Shown in pieces: positions 1 to 5,788 of a DNA stretch of 6,080 nucleotides. A program made the translations under genes and the position numbers. Numbering within the stretch: the stretch's first letter is position 1; each line of letters starts with the position of its first letter. The notes under the pieces are model-generated. The model searched no databases. It saw only the letters and a list, made by a program, of their open reading frames with translations, and was not told where the DNA came from. The DNA lies in contig JAJAYN010000123.1 of assembly GCA_026786225.1 (NCBI GenBank), positions 1 through 6,080 of the forward strand. Direction: 5' to 3'. Source of the DNA: Burkholderiales bacterium. Lineage in GTDB: Bacteria; Pseudomonadota; Gammaproteobacteria; Burkholderiales; Usitatibacteraceae.

Positions 1-328
1 CCTTTGCCAGCGCATTCGAAAGTTCTTTGCGTGCGCGATCAAATTCCGCGAGTGCGCGGTTAAGCTCGGCTTTGCGCGCAGGGTCCACCGCGCGCTCTTT
101 CATGGTGCCCACAATACCCTCGGCGACATTCAGTGCGCTATCGCCAAAAGCCAGGTCAATCTCGCGTTTGATCGCGCGTTTTTCACCGGCCGTCGCGCCA
201 CTTTCGGCGAGCCTGATGACGTGGATGGGCGTCGTAAACATGACCAGCGCGACCAGCGTAAACAGGCCAAGAAGTGCGACACCCCACCAAGGGGTTCTGT
301 GAATGAAGTTGCCGAGGGCTTTAAACAT
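1..328 (-). CDS. Unrecognised membrane-anchored protein, N-terminal part (runs off left edge)
   Basis: An open frame of 109 codons starts at the ATG at 326-328 and has no stop before the window edge, so only the N-terminus is seen. After a short basic start (MFKALGNFIHRTP) comes one clear hydrophobic segment at about residues 14-35 (WWGVALLGLFTLVALVMF), then a charged, helix-prone region to residue 109 rich in Ala, Glu, Lys and Arg (AELNRALAEFDRARKEL). This suggests a single-pass inner-membrane protein with a soluble, possibly coiled-coil domain; the topology is inferred. The Shine-Dalgarno sequence is poor. A sigma70-like promoter about 40 bases upstream suggests that it is transcribed separately from phnE, with a repeat in between. 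I do not recognise the family and propose no function. The coding call rests on the unbroken frame, the start with a promoter, and sensible residue composition. Confidence 0.72.
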   Translation of the reverse strand, partial: MFKALGNFIHRTPWWGVALLGLFTLVALVMFTTPIHVIRLAESGATAGEKRAIKREIDLAFGDSALNVAEGIVGTMKERAVDPARKAELNRALAEFDRARKELSNALAK

Positions 329-370
329 GATTTGAATTCTGTTCGATGCCGGAGTTTACGGGATGAAGTG

Positions 371-399
371 AGAATAAGGCCGTGATGCGCGCGTCTCAA
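371..399 (-). promoter_or_regulatory. Candidate sigma70 promoter for the gene at 1-328
   Basis: Read on the minus strand, TTGAGA (394-399) and TATTCT (371-376) are separated by exactly 17 bases. The -35 box matches TTGACA at 5 of 6 positions and the -10 box matches TATAAT at 4 of 6. Transcription would start near 364, giving a leader of roughly 36 bases before the ATG at 328. This was found by eye only. Confidence 0.45.
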
Positions 400-532
400 T
401 GCGCAACGGGCCGGATTGCAGAAGGTTGGGCACGAATTGCGGGGAAGTTGGCGACAAAGCCACAAAATCGCGTCTGGCAACGCCGCGCCTTGCAGGAAGA
501 CAGAGGGGAAATCTACAATTTTTGGGGAAACA

Positions 533-586
533 CCAGCATTGGCGGGCGTTTCAGCGGCATTTCGGCCTGTGATCCGCGCCAGTGCT
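533..586. repeat. Hairpin repeat, copy 1 (CCAGCACTGGCGCGG family)
   Basis: This copy lies in the gap of 281 bases between the phnE stop and the gene at 1-328; the rest of that gap holds only the promoter noted at 371-399. The left arm AGCATTGGCG (535-544) pairs with CGCCAGTGCT (577-586) over 10 positions, one being a G-T wobble. The outer CC at 533-534 extends the left arm to the near-palindrome CCAGCATTGG. Its left part, through the TTTCAG ending at 554, aligns with the other two copies with one gap and a few substitutions. It begins 23 bases beyond the phnE stop, so it could end or stabilise the phnDE message. Only a short T run (GTGTTTCC on the minus strand) follows, so termination is uncertain. 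Confidence 0.6.
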
Positions 587-609
587 TGAGTTTGCTGTAT
601 TCGCGCGAT

Positions 610-1521
610 CTAAAGCACCGCGCTACGCACCTTCCTTGAGAGTGCATCAAACGCCACCACCAGCAGCACGATCGCAATGAGGATGGTTGCCAGCCGCCCC
701 CACTGAAACAGCGACACCGCCTCCGACACCAGCAATCCCAGTCCGCCCGCGCCGATCAAACCGAGCACGGTGGAATCGCGAATGTTGTATTCCCAGATAT
801 AGAGGTGGTTCGACAGGAAGTTGGGCAGCAGGGCCGGCCACACGGCGAATAAAAATATCTGCACCGGTGAGGCCCCGGTGGCGCGCACCGCTTCGAGTGG
901 CCGCATGTCCAGTGTCTCGATCGATTCCGCATAGAGCTTGCCCCAGGTTCCCATTGAGTGCAGTGCAATGGCGAGAATACCGGCCATGGGCCCCAGGCCA
1001 ACGATGCCGACGATGAGTAATCCAAACACGAGCGAATGGATCGAGCGCGCCACATCGAGAATGCGCCGCGCGCACCACGCAATCGGCGCGGGCGTGTGCA
1101 TGTTTTTGGCCGACAGAAATCCGAGCGGTGCGCCAAGCAATGCCGCCAACAACGAGCCTAACGTGGCAATTTTAAGTGTGGTCCAAACCGCGCCGACCAG
1201 GCCCATGATGAATTTTGCCTCGACCGCAGGCTGGTCTTCCACGCGCAGCACGCGGCCATCGTCGGCCTTGTATTCGAGCCTGGGGTCACCAAACCAAAGG
1301 TTCAGGAAGCTTGGTTGTGATAGTTCGCTCGCGGTCGTCATCAGGTTTTGCCACGGCCTGCGACCGAAAGAAAAGTCATCCGAATAGATCAGACTGGCAA
1401 CACAGGTGGCGACGAGCAACGCATAAACGGCCATCAACCAGGCGGCGCGCCGGCTGGAAAATCCGACCAGCCGCGGTCGCGGTAGGGAACCTTCCAGTGC
1501 GGCGGTTGATGTCGTAGACAT
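610..1521 (-). CDS. phnE: Phosphonate/phosphite-type ABC transporter permease
   Basis: Inner-membrane permease subunit of a PhnCDE-type importer, which moves phosphonates or related reduced or oxidised phosphorus compounds handed over by PhnD. The 303-residue protein has a first membrane segment at about 28-46 and a periplasmic stretch of about 60 residues. A block of hydrophobic segments follows (about 106-136, 160-188, 221-235, 252-268 and 277-294), as in the binding-protein-dependent permease fold. The EAA loop that docks on the ATPase is clear at about 210-232 (EAVRATGASPVQIFLFAVWP), including the invariant Gly. The start is the ATG at 1519-1521, 29 bases after the phnD stop. No good ribosome binding site is visible, so translation may depend on phnD. 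The protein looks intact and should still need an ATPase, yet no phnC lies beside it. The exact substrate cannot be read from the permease. Confidence 0.93.
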   Translation of the reverse strand: MSTTSTAALEGSLPRPRLVGFSSRRAAWLMAVYALLVATCVASLIYSDDFSFGRRPWQNLMTTASELSQPSFLNLWFGDPRLEYKADDGRVLRVEDQPAVEAKFIMGLVGAVWTTLKIATLGSLLAALLGAPLGFLSAKNMHTPAPIAWCARRILDVARSIHSLVFGLLIVGIVGLGPMAGILAIALHSMGTWGKLYAESIETLDMRPLEAVRATGASPVQIFLFAVWPALLPNFLSNHLYIWEYNIRDSTVLGLIGAGGLGLLVSEAVSLFQWGRLATILIAIVLLVVAFDALSRKVRSAVL

Positions 1522-1550
1522 GGATAGGTCAGCGGTGTGTTGTCGCGCGC

Positions 1551-2414
1551 TTACTTCTTCGCCAGCCAGCCCATTGCCAATGCGGCGTCCTTGATCGGCG
1601 CGTAATACTTATTGTTTTTGGTGACGAAGCCGGTGTAGTGGTTCGGCAATAAATTCGGCTGTGTTTTCAGTTCAGCGCCGATCTCTTCGAGTGCGCGGGT
1701 GAGTTTCGCGACGAGCACCTTGTCTTTGGCGATCTCGGCCGAAATGGCGAAGGCGTCATTCGGCAGCGGGGCCGAGGTCCAGATGATGCGGCTGTCGGCG
1801 GCCTTGATGAGACCCTGTTCGATCATCGCGTCGCGGTTTCGGTTGTAGTCGGCACCGGCATCGAGCTCGCCGCGGGTGATTTGCGTTTCAATCGCCTGAT
1901 GCCTGGTGTTGATCACCTTCGAGAAATATTTTTCAGGGTCGATGCCGCGCTTGAAGAACTCATACGAAGGAATCAGGTAGCCGGACGTCGAGCCTTTGTC
2001 ACCGAAAGCGAACGTCTTGCCCTTCATGTCGTCAATGCTGTTGATGCCGCTTTTGGGACCGGTCACCATGATGGCGAAATATTCCGGCTTGCCGTCGTAA
2101 AGAATGGTGGAAATCACTTCCGCGCCCGCCTGATGATTGGCCAGCACATAACCCCACGGCCCCATCAGCGAGAGATCGGTTTCGCCGGCGGCCAGCGATT
2201 TCGCCAGGCCTTCCCAGGTATCCACCGTGCGCAGTCGGACTGGCTGGCCCAGCTTCTTGGCCAGGTAATCGGCCAAGGGCTTGTACGTCGCGTCGTTCTT
2301 TTCCTTGTCCGGCTGGAAAAGCCCGACGCCGAACTCCAGTGTCTTTTGGGCAAAGGCGGCACCACTGTTGAGCGAAAACACGATTGCGGTACACAGCGAG
2401 ACAAGCAGTTTCAC
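1551..2414 (-). CDS. phnD: Periplasmic phosphonate/phosphite-type substrate-binding protein
   Basis: Solute-binding component of the ABC importer, expected in the periplasm, where it captures the phosphorus oxyanion or phosphonate and passes it to PhnE. The 287 residues begin with a signal peptide (MKLLVSLCTAIVFSLNSGAAFA, probable cleavage after residue 22, before QKT). PhnD-family landmarks follow: GLFQPDKE near 31-38, MGPWGYV at 84-90, the oxyanion-binding helix start STSG at 142-145 (inside GDKGSTSGYLIPSYEF), and LPNDAFAIS at 217-225. Length is normal for the family. The start is GTG at 2412-2414; an AGGA lies 8 bases upstream, and the signal peptide begins exactly there. It is the first gene of a phnD-phnE pair. 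The family also includes phosphite- and phosphate-like binders, so 'phnD' is a family name here and not a proven substrate. Confidence 0.93.
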   Translation of the reverse strand: MKLLVSLCTAIVFSLNSGAAFAQKTLEFGVGLFQPDKEKNDATYKPLADYLAKKLGQPVRLRTVDTWEGLAKSLAAGETDLSLMGPWGYVLANHQAGAEVISTILYDGKPEYFAIMVTGPKSGINSIDDMKGKTFAFGDKGSTSGYLIPSYEFFKRGIDPEKYFSKVINTRHQAIETQITRGELDAGADYNRNRDAMIEQGLIKAADSRIIWTSAPLPNDAFAISAEIAKDKVLVAKLTRALEEIGAELKTQPNLLPNHYTGFVTKNNKYYAPIKDAALAMGWLAKK

Positions 2415-2551
2415 GGGGGGAGTCCTAATTTAGTGAGGATGGATATGCGGCTACGATCAGTACGAAAAAAGAAAATCTGCGGATGCGACAAACCTATTAT
2501 TAGTCACACAAAAGAAAAAAACATTACAGAGCGCGAGGGAAACGAGAAGCC

Positions 2552-2608
2552 CCAGCACTGGCGCGGCTTTCCAGTCACTTTTGACCTGAAAGCCGCACCA
2601 AATGGCGG
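2552..2608. repeat. Hairpin repeat, copy 2 (variant inner stem)
   Basis: Bases 2552-2574 match copy 3 (4244-4266) at 21 of 23 positions: CCAGCACTGGCGCGG, two differing bases, then TTCCAG. The matching right arm CCAGTGCT is absent. Instead GCGGCTTTC (2563-2571) pairs with GAAAGCCGC (2588-2596), with GTCA/TGAC pairing inside (2574-2577 and 2582-2585). A second, mutually exclusive pairing links AAAGCCGC (2589-2596) with GCGGTCTTT (2605-2613, one bulged T). The word AAATGGC (2600-2606) recurs in copy 3 (4271-4277), so this may be the same element with a rearranged right half. It lies about 120 bases beyond the pseudogene's stop. Confidence 0.5.
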
Positions 2609-2637
2609 TCTTTGATTATTCATCCGCGTGCGACTCG

Positions 2638-2670
2638 GGTGAACCCGCTCAGCGGGGGTCCAGCTTCACC
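2638..2670. repeat. Bulged hairpin between phnD and the methyltransferase remnant
   Basis: GGTGAA (2638-2643) pairs with TTCACC (2665-2670), and inside it CCCGC (2644-2648) pairs with GCGGG (2652-2656) around a TCA loop. This leaves an 8-base bulge on one side. It lies about 58 bases past the pseudogene's stop on the minus strand and could be an old terminator. There is no T tract, so this function is a guess. Confidence 0.35.
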
Positions 2671-2728
2671 TGAGCGCGCGTCGACCGGGGGGCGTGTCGA
2701 CGTTTCTATTTCCGTTTCCGCGTTCGCG

Positions 2729-3644
2729 CTATTCCTCAAACAACCCCTTCTGCTTGCCGCCCTTCCCCTCCGCCTTCGCCTTCGCCTTCTTGAAATTCTG
2801 TTCCCCAAACGAAAGATCGGGCCAGCGCGGGCGCTCGGTGCCATCGAGCAATCCAGAAATGGTGAGAATCTGGATTTTCGGAAACGCGCCGTGGTGCGGT
2901 GATTCGTAGTGGCCAGCGCTGGCCGCTTCGGTCAGCATCGGCTTGGTTGGCGCAGTCAACGTCACAAACAAACCGACGGCCGCTTTCTCGCGTTCCAGCG
3001 TGCCTTTCAGATCGCGGATCATCGAGGCGCCAATGTGCTCGCCGCCCTTCACACTCACCAGCACTTTTTCCGTTTTGGCTTTGGCGACTTCAATAAATCC
3101 CATCCCGTCGATGCCCTGATCCGCGCCTTTCTTGCCGCCGCGATACGGCTGCACATTCACCAGCGCGCACGCCCATAACTGGAACTGATGCTTGTCGCGC
3201 TCGGCCAGATCGCGCGCACCGGCGAAATCTTGCGGCACGCCCAACACTTCAAAATAATCCGTTCTTGTCGGCGAAGCACTCCCCACTTGCTCCGTTCGCC
3301 CTGAGCTTGTCGAAGGGCCGTGCCCACGAGGTGCTTCGACATGCTCAGCACGAACGGGCTTTTTTTGCACGCCGCGTCCAGACTGTAGTTCGGGATAGCG
3401 GTTCTTCAAACGCTTTTCGATCAGCGACACCGCGAGGTGGGTGATGTCGATGCCAATTCAGTTGCGTTTCAGTTTTTGCGCCGCGTCGAGCGCGGTGCCG
3501 CAGCCGCAGAAAGGGGTTGAACAGCAGGTTGTAATCGCTCTTGTAGTTGAACGGCGGATCGAGATAAATGAGATCGACCGATTCGTCCGCGATGTGTTCA
3601 CGCAGGATTTGCAGGTTGTCGCCGTAGTAGAGTTTTTTTGTCAT
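2729..3644 (-). pseudogene. Degraded site-specific DNA adenine methyltransferase (beta-class type)
   Basis: An intact relative would transfer methyl groups from S-adenosylmethionine to adenine in DNA as part of a restriction-modification or Mrr-like system. The reading starts at the ATG at 3642-3644 (MTKKLYYGDNLQILREHI) and includes the catalytic motif DPPF (residues 29-32, in DLIYLDPPFNYKSDYNLLF). At about 3509-3518 it jumps straight to the SAM-binding motif I, PFCGCGTALDAAQKLKRN, but in another frame. The middle of the enzyme is therefore missing through an out-of-frame deletion. In the second frame a TGA (3458-3460) stands where relatives have Trp before IGIDITHLAV. The frame then stays open to the TAG at 2729-2731, covering the C-terminal domain (GGKKGADQGIDG, VSVKGGEHIGASMIRDL, FPKIQILTISGLLDG). 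A palindromic repeat is inserted in frame. The family assignment is from memory of these motifs. As a methyltransferase it must be inactive; the C-terminal piece might still be made from the GTG at 3430. Confidence 0.88.
3292..3357. repeat. REP-like inverted-repeat doublet inside the pseudogene
   Basis: The left arm begins CCGTTCGCCCTGAGCTTGTC (from 3292) and runs through GAAGGG; the right arm ends TGCTCAGCACGAACGG at 3357. The 22-base cores GTTCG...GAAG and CTTCG...GAAC are reverse complements at about 19 of 22 positions, separated by a short GC-rich centre containing CCGTGCCCACGAGG. It matches a palindromic intergenic repeat I recognise as widespread in environmental Proteobacteria (core TTCGACAAGCTCAGG). 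Here it lies in coding frame and adds residues including HVEAPRGHGPSTSSGRTE to the methyltransferase remnant. The inserted material may be longer than the 66 bases delimited here. Confidence 0.85.
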
Positions 3645-3924
3645 TTTGCCCGCGAGTAAAAGTGACCTGCGGTGGGGACTTCCGGGGCCCCACATTGCGC
3701 GCCATGCAACGATTTTAGTGCGCGCTTATTTGCCAAACGCGCGGCTGGAAGCGTTTACCCGGGTTTCTCTTTCCGCGCAGGTCAAGCCGATTATAGGGGC
3801 AGAAACGACCCCGAATTTTTGTTCCTTGCCACCAGGGAAATCACTCGCCCTCCGCGCTCTCTCGGGAGGAGAGGGAACCCAAGCGAGGCGGACAAAACGT
3901 GGCATCCGTTATCCCACAAGGCGC
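3645..3924. other. Gap between antitoxin gene and methyltransferase remnant, no gene seen
   Basis: I find no toxin-like or other credible gene in 280 bases. A TATAAT on the minus strand (3790-3795) could be the -10 box for the methyltransferase remnant, about 145 bases upstream of its ATG, but no good -35 box precedes it. Two small inverted repeats are visible: GTGGGG/CCCCAC (3672-3677 and 3688-3693), and CCCTC with inner CTCTC against GAGAGGG (3848-3875). The second lies about 50 bases past the antitoxin stop and might be a weak terminator, but no T tract follows it. Confidence 0.4.
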
Positions 3925-4131
3925 TTACACGCGGTTGGCGTTGCGCACGATGACAGTGTCCATTCCTTCAAGCATGCCGCGTGCTTTCTTCTGCGCACTC
4001 ACACGAATCAGCTCGATACGGTTGTCGAATTGCAGCACGCGCATTTTTTCGCCCGGTTTCAATTTCAGCGCCTCGCAAACGGCTTGCGGCATAACAATCT
4101 GAAATTCAGGGGAAATGGTGACGGCATCCAT
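3925..4131 (-). CDS. AbrB/MazE/SpoVT-fold antitoxin, VapB-like, without toxin partner
   Basis: A 68-residue protein of the swapped-hairpin AbrB type, which usually binds its own promoter as a dimer and neutralises a PIN-domain RNase toxin through its C-terminal tail. The DNA-binding half is MDAVTISPEFQIVMPQAVCE (1-20), then ALKLKPGEKMRVLQFDNRIE, matching the family pattern T(I/V)SPKFQVVIP-REIREAL-LKPGxK. The tail RGMLEGMDTVIVRNANRV (51-68) resembles VapB tails. I chose the ATG at 4129-4131 because AGGA lies 6 bases before it and the family begins there; an in-frame upstream start at 4155 is less likely. Several usually conserved residues differ (K to E in SPEF, R to Q or C in the following helix), so drift is possible. 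Normally vapC would overlap or follow directly; nothing like it is found downstream. It may be an orphan, a relic, or a free-standing regulator. Confidence 0.82.
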   Translation of the reverse strand: MDAVTISPEFQIVMPQAVCEALKLKPGEKMRVLQFDNRIELIRVSAQKKARGMLEGMDTVIVRNANRV

Positions 4132-4160
4132 GGTGGTTCCTAGGTTGGCTGCCAATAGTG

Positions 4161-4198
4161 TCGATCAACGCATCGTCATGCGCAAGCGTGATCGATCA
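4161..4198. promoter_or_regulatory. Nested palindrome upstream of the antitoxin gene, candidate operator
   Basis: TCGATCA (4161-4167) and TGATCGA (4189-4195) are perfect reverse complements. Between them GCAT (4170-4173) and ATGC (4178-4181) form an inner pair. The right arm lies within the perfect 10-base palindrome TGATCGATCA (4189-4198). The block is about 30-67 bases before the antitoxin ATG, where AbrB/VapB-type proteins usually bind to repress their own genes. The operator role is inference. Confidence 0.4.
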
Positions 4199-4243
4199 GC
4201 AATCGACCCTGGGGGGCATGACTAAACACTGGACAATAAAGAG

Positions 4244-4297
4244 CCAGCACTGGCGCGGTGTTCCAGACATAAATGGCTGATAAGCCGCCCCAGTGCT
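4244..4297. repeat. Hairpin repeat, copy 3 (best copy; overlaps photolyase stop)
   Basis: The arms AGCACTGGCGCGG (4246-4258) and CCGCCCCAGTGCT (4285-4297) pair at 12 of 13 positions with one C-C mismatch. The loop is 26 bases. The outer CC at 4244-4245 completes the near-palindrome CCAGCACTGG. The element touches the photolyase: bases 4296-4297 are also the last two bases of its TAG stop on the minus strand. In that direction the stem is followed by GGCTCTTTATTG, a modest T-rich stretch, so it may serve as the photolyase terminator. Confidence 0.7.
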
Positions 4298-5741
4298 AGG
4301 GTTTGCCTTTTATTTTGCCATACAGCGCCAGTGCCGCCACACGCTGCGTGGCATGGTCAACGACCGGTGCCGGGTAGTCGCGGCCGATGACCACGCCGCA
4401 GGCTTGTTGTTCGAATGGCGGCAACATCCACGGCGCGTGGATGAACTTGTCCGGTACAGCTTTAAGCTGCGGCAAATAGCGGCGAATGAATTTGCCTTGC
4501 GGATCGAAGCGCTCCGATTGCGTGACCGGATTGAAGATGCGGAAATACGGCTGCGCATCGCAGCCGGTGGATGCCGCCCACTGCCAGCCGCCGTTATTGG
4601 CCGACAAATCAAAATCATTCAGGTTGTCGGCAAAATACTTCTCCCCCCACCGCCAATCAATCAGCAAATCCTTGGTCAGAAAGCTGGCGACGATCATGCG
4701 CAGCCGGTTGTGCATGTAGCCGGTCTCGTTGATCTGTTTCATCGCCGCATCGATGATGGGATAGCCTGTGCGCGCCTCGCACCAGGCGCTGAACAGTGCC
4801 TTGTCGTTGGGCCAGACGATGGCATCGTACTCGGGCCGGAATGCAGACTTGGCAGCATGCGGATGGTGATACAGAATCTGGAAATAGAAATCCCGCCAAA
4901 TCAGTTCCGCGAGCCAGGTTTGTGCACCCGGATCGCCCTGTGACCGCGCATGCGCAGCGCGCGCGAGTTCGCGTATCGAGATCGTGCCGAAGCGGTTGTG
5001 TATCGACAGGTAGGAGACACCTTTCAAAGCGGGGAAGTCACGGGCGGCCTTGTAGTCATCGATACGGTTTACAAAATCAGACAGCAATTTTCGCGCAGCA
5101 ATCCCACCACCATCGATGCCGAGCATCTTCAGATTGGTTCGCGCAAACCCCAACGCTTCCAGCGGCATCAATGATTTTGCAGTGCCGGGCTTGGCAAAAT
5201 GCGCACGATATTTTTCGACCGGGTAGCTTTCGAGTTGAAAGGCGTCCAGCTTCTTCAGCCACGCATTTTTGTAGGGGGTAAACACGCTGTAGGTGCCGCC
5301 AACTTGCGTGAGCACTTCATTTTTCTCAAAAATAACGGTGTCTTTGAAGGTATGAAAACCGATATCACGCTTCATCAGCGCATCGCGGACTATGAGGTCA
5401 CGGGCGATCGCTTGCGGCTCGTAATCCTCATTGGTGAAAACGGCCTCGGCCTTGAGTTCAAGCGCCAATTGCGGAATCGCTGCAATCGCATGGGCGTGGC
5501 AAACAATCAGTCCGCCACCCTGTTTTTTGAGCGACGCTTCAAGTTCAAAAACACTTTCCCAAATGAATTCGACACGCCGATCTTTTTTAACGGGCAGGGC
5601 ATCGAGAATTTCGCGGTCAAAGACAAAGACACAATGCACCTGTCGAGCCGATTTCAGGGCGTGAAACAGCCCGGCATTATCGGTCGCGCGCAAATCGCGG
5701 CGGAACCAGAAGAGTGCGATATCAAGCGTTGGTGTGGTCAT
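4296..5741 (-). CDS. phrB: Class I deoxyribodipyrimidine (CPD) photolyase
   Basis: Repairs UV-induced cyclobutane pyrimidine dimers using blue light and FADH-. The 481 residues are close to the E. coli length (472). The N-terminal alpha/beta antenna domain begins with LFWFRRDLRATDN (10-22). The helical FAD domain carries ARTGYPIIDAAMKQINETGY (323-342), MHNRLRMI with Asn345, the DWRWGEKYF block, and ANNGGWQWAASTGCDAQPYF (381-400). Residues equivalent to the E. coli Trp triad are present at Trp310, Trp363 and Trp386, and the flavin Asn at 382, a constant offset of four, so the enzyme should be active. The ATG at 5739-5741 is preferred; a TTG two codons upstream is possible. No clear ribosome binding site or promoter is seen in the 47-base gap to divergent algH, so its promoter may extend into algH. 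The stop overlaps a hairpin repeat. The antenna cofactor cannot be assigned. Confidence 0.96.
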   Translation of the reverse strand: MTTPTLDIALFWFRRDLRATDNAGLFHALKSARQVHCVFVFDREILDALPVKKDRRVEFIWESVFELEASLKKQGGGLIVCHAHAIAAIPQLALELKAEAVFTNEDYEPQAIARDLIVRDALMKRDIGFHTFKDTVIFEKNEVLTQVGGTYSVFTPYKNAWLKKLDAFQLESYPVEKYRAHFAKPGTAKSLMPLEALGFARTNLKMLGIDGGGIAARKLLSDFVNRIDDYKAARDFPALKGVSYLSIHNRFGTISIRELARAAHARSQGDPGAQTWLAELIWRDFYFQILYHHPHAAKSAFRPEYDAIVWPNDKALFSAWCEARTGYPIIDAAMKQINETGYMHNRLRMIVASFLTKDLLIDWRWGEKYFADNLNDFDLSANNGGWQWAASTGCDAQPYFRIFNPVTQSERFDPQGKFIRRYLPQLKAVPDKFIHAPWMLPPFEQQACGVVIGRDYPAPVVDHATQRVAALALYGKIKGKP

Positions 5742-5751
5742 GGGCAAAACA

Positions 5752-5780
5752 TAGTCAAGTGAGCGCTAACCGGGTAAAAT
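5752..5780 (+). promoter_or_regulatory. Candidate sigma70 promoter for algH
   Basis: TAGTCA (5752-5757, 4 of 6 to TTGACA) and TAAAAT (5775-5780, 5 of 6 to TATAAT) are 17 bases apart. The predicted transcription start, 6-9 bases past the -10 box, is at or next to the GTG at 5789. Confidence 0.5.
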
Positions 5781-5788
5781 TTCGTTTT

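Larger units (their letters stand above)
2415..2728. other. Intergenic region upstream of phnD (314 bases), no gene seen
   Basis: No credible coding region is present. The part nearest phnD (about 2440-2530) is much more A/T-rich than its surroundings and on the minus strand contains TAATAAT near 2495-2501, a plausible -10 element, but no matching -35 box at normal spacing. The phnD promoter is probably here but I cannot fix it. A CTGTAAT word (2523-2529, minus strand) resembles one half of a Pho box but has no second half. The distal part holds hairpin repeat copy 2, a second hairpin at 2638-2670, and two GTCGAC words at 2680-2685 and 2696-2701 spaced by 10 bases. Confidence 0.5.

Noticed and set aside
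130..639. Open frames on both strands across the gap upstream of the gene at 1-328
   Set aside because: The translations look like random GC-rich sequence, overlap the real frame ending at 328 or the phnE end, and lack start signals.
2523..2529. CTGTAAT on the minus strand upstream of phnD, resembling a Pho-box half site
   Set aside because: A Pho box needs a second similar heptamer at an 11-base period; the sequence at that distance is a T run and does not match.
1881..2615. Plus-strand open frame of 244 codons opposite phnD
   Set aside because: It is antisense to a gene with clear family motifs and a signal peptide; its translation shows no recognisable domain and simply mirrors phnD codon structure.
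3672..3693. GTGGGG/CCCCAC inverted repeat as a terminator
   Set aside because: It has a short stem with no T tract in either direction and is in a position upstream of the methyltransferase start; kept only as a note in the gap entry.
3646..4143. Long plus-strand open frame opposite the antitoxin gene
   Set aside because: It overlaps the well-supported antitoxin on the other strand, its translation is low-complexity without motifs, and no ribosome binding site precedes it.
533..4297. The three related repeats as a CRISPR array
   Set aside because: They are separated by kilobases containing whole genes, with no regular spacers or cas genes.
5741..5788. Photolyase promoter in the divergent gap (TATGTT close to the ATG on the minus strand)
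   Set aside because: It is only about six bases from the ATG with no -35 match at normal spacing; not strong enough to list.
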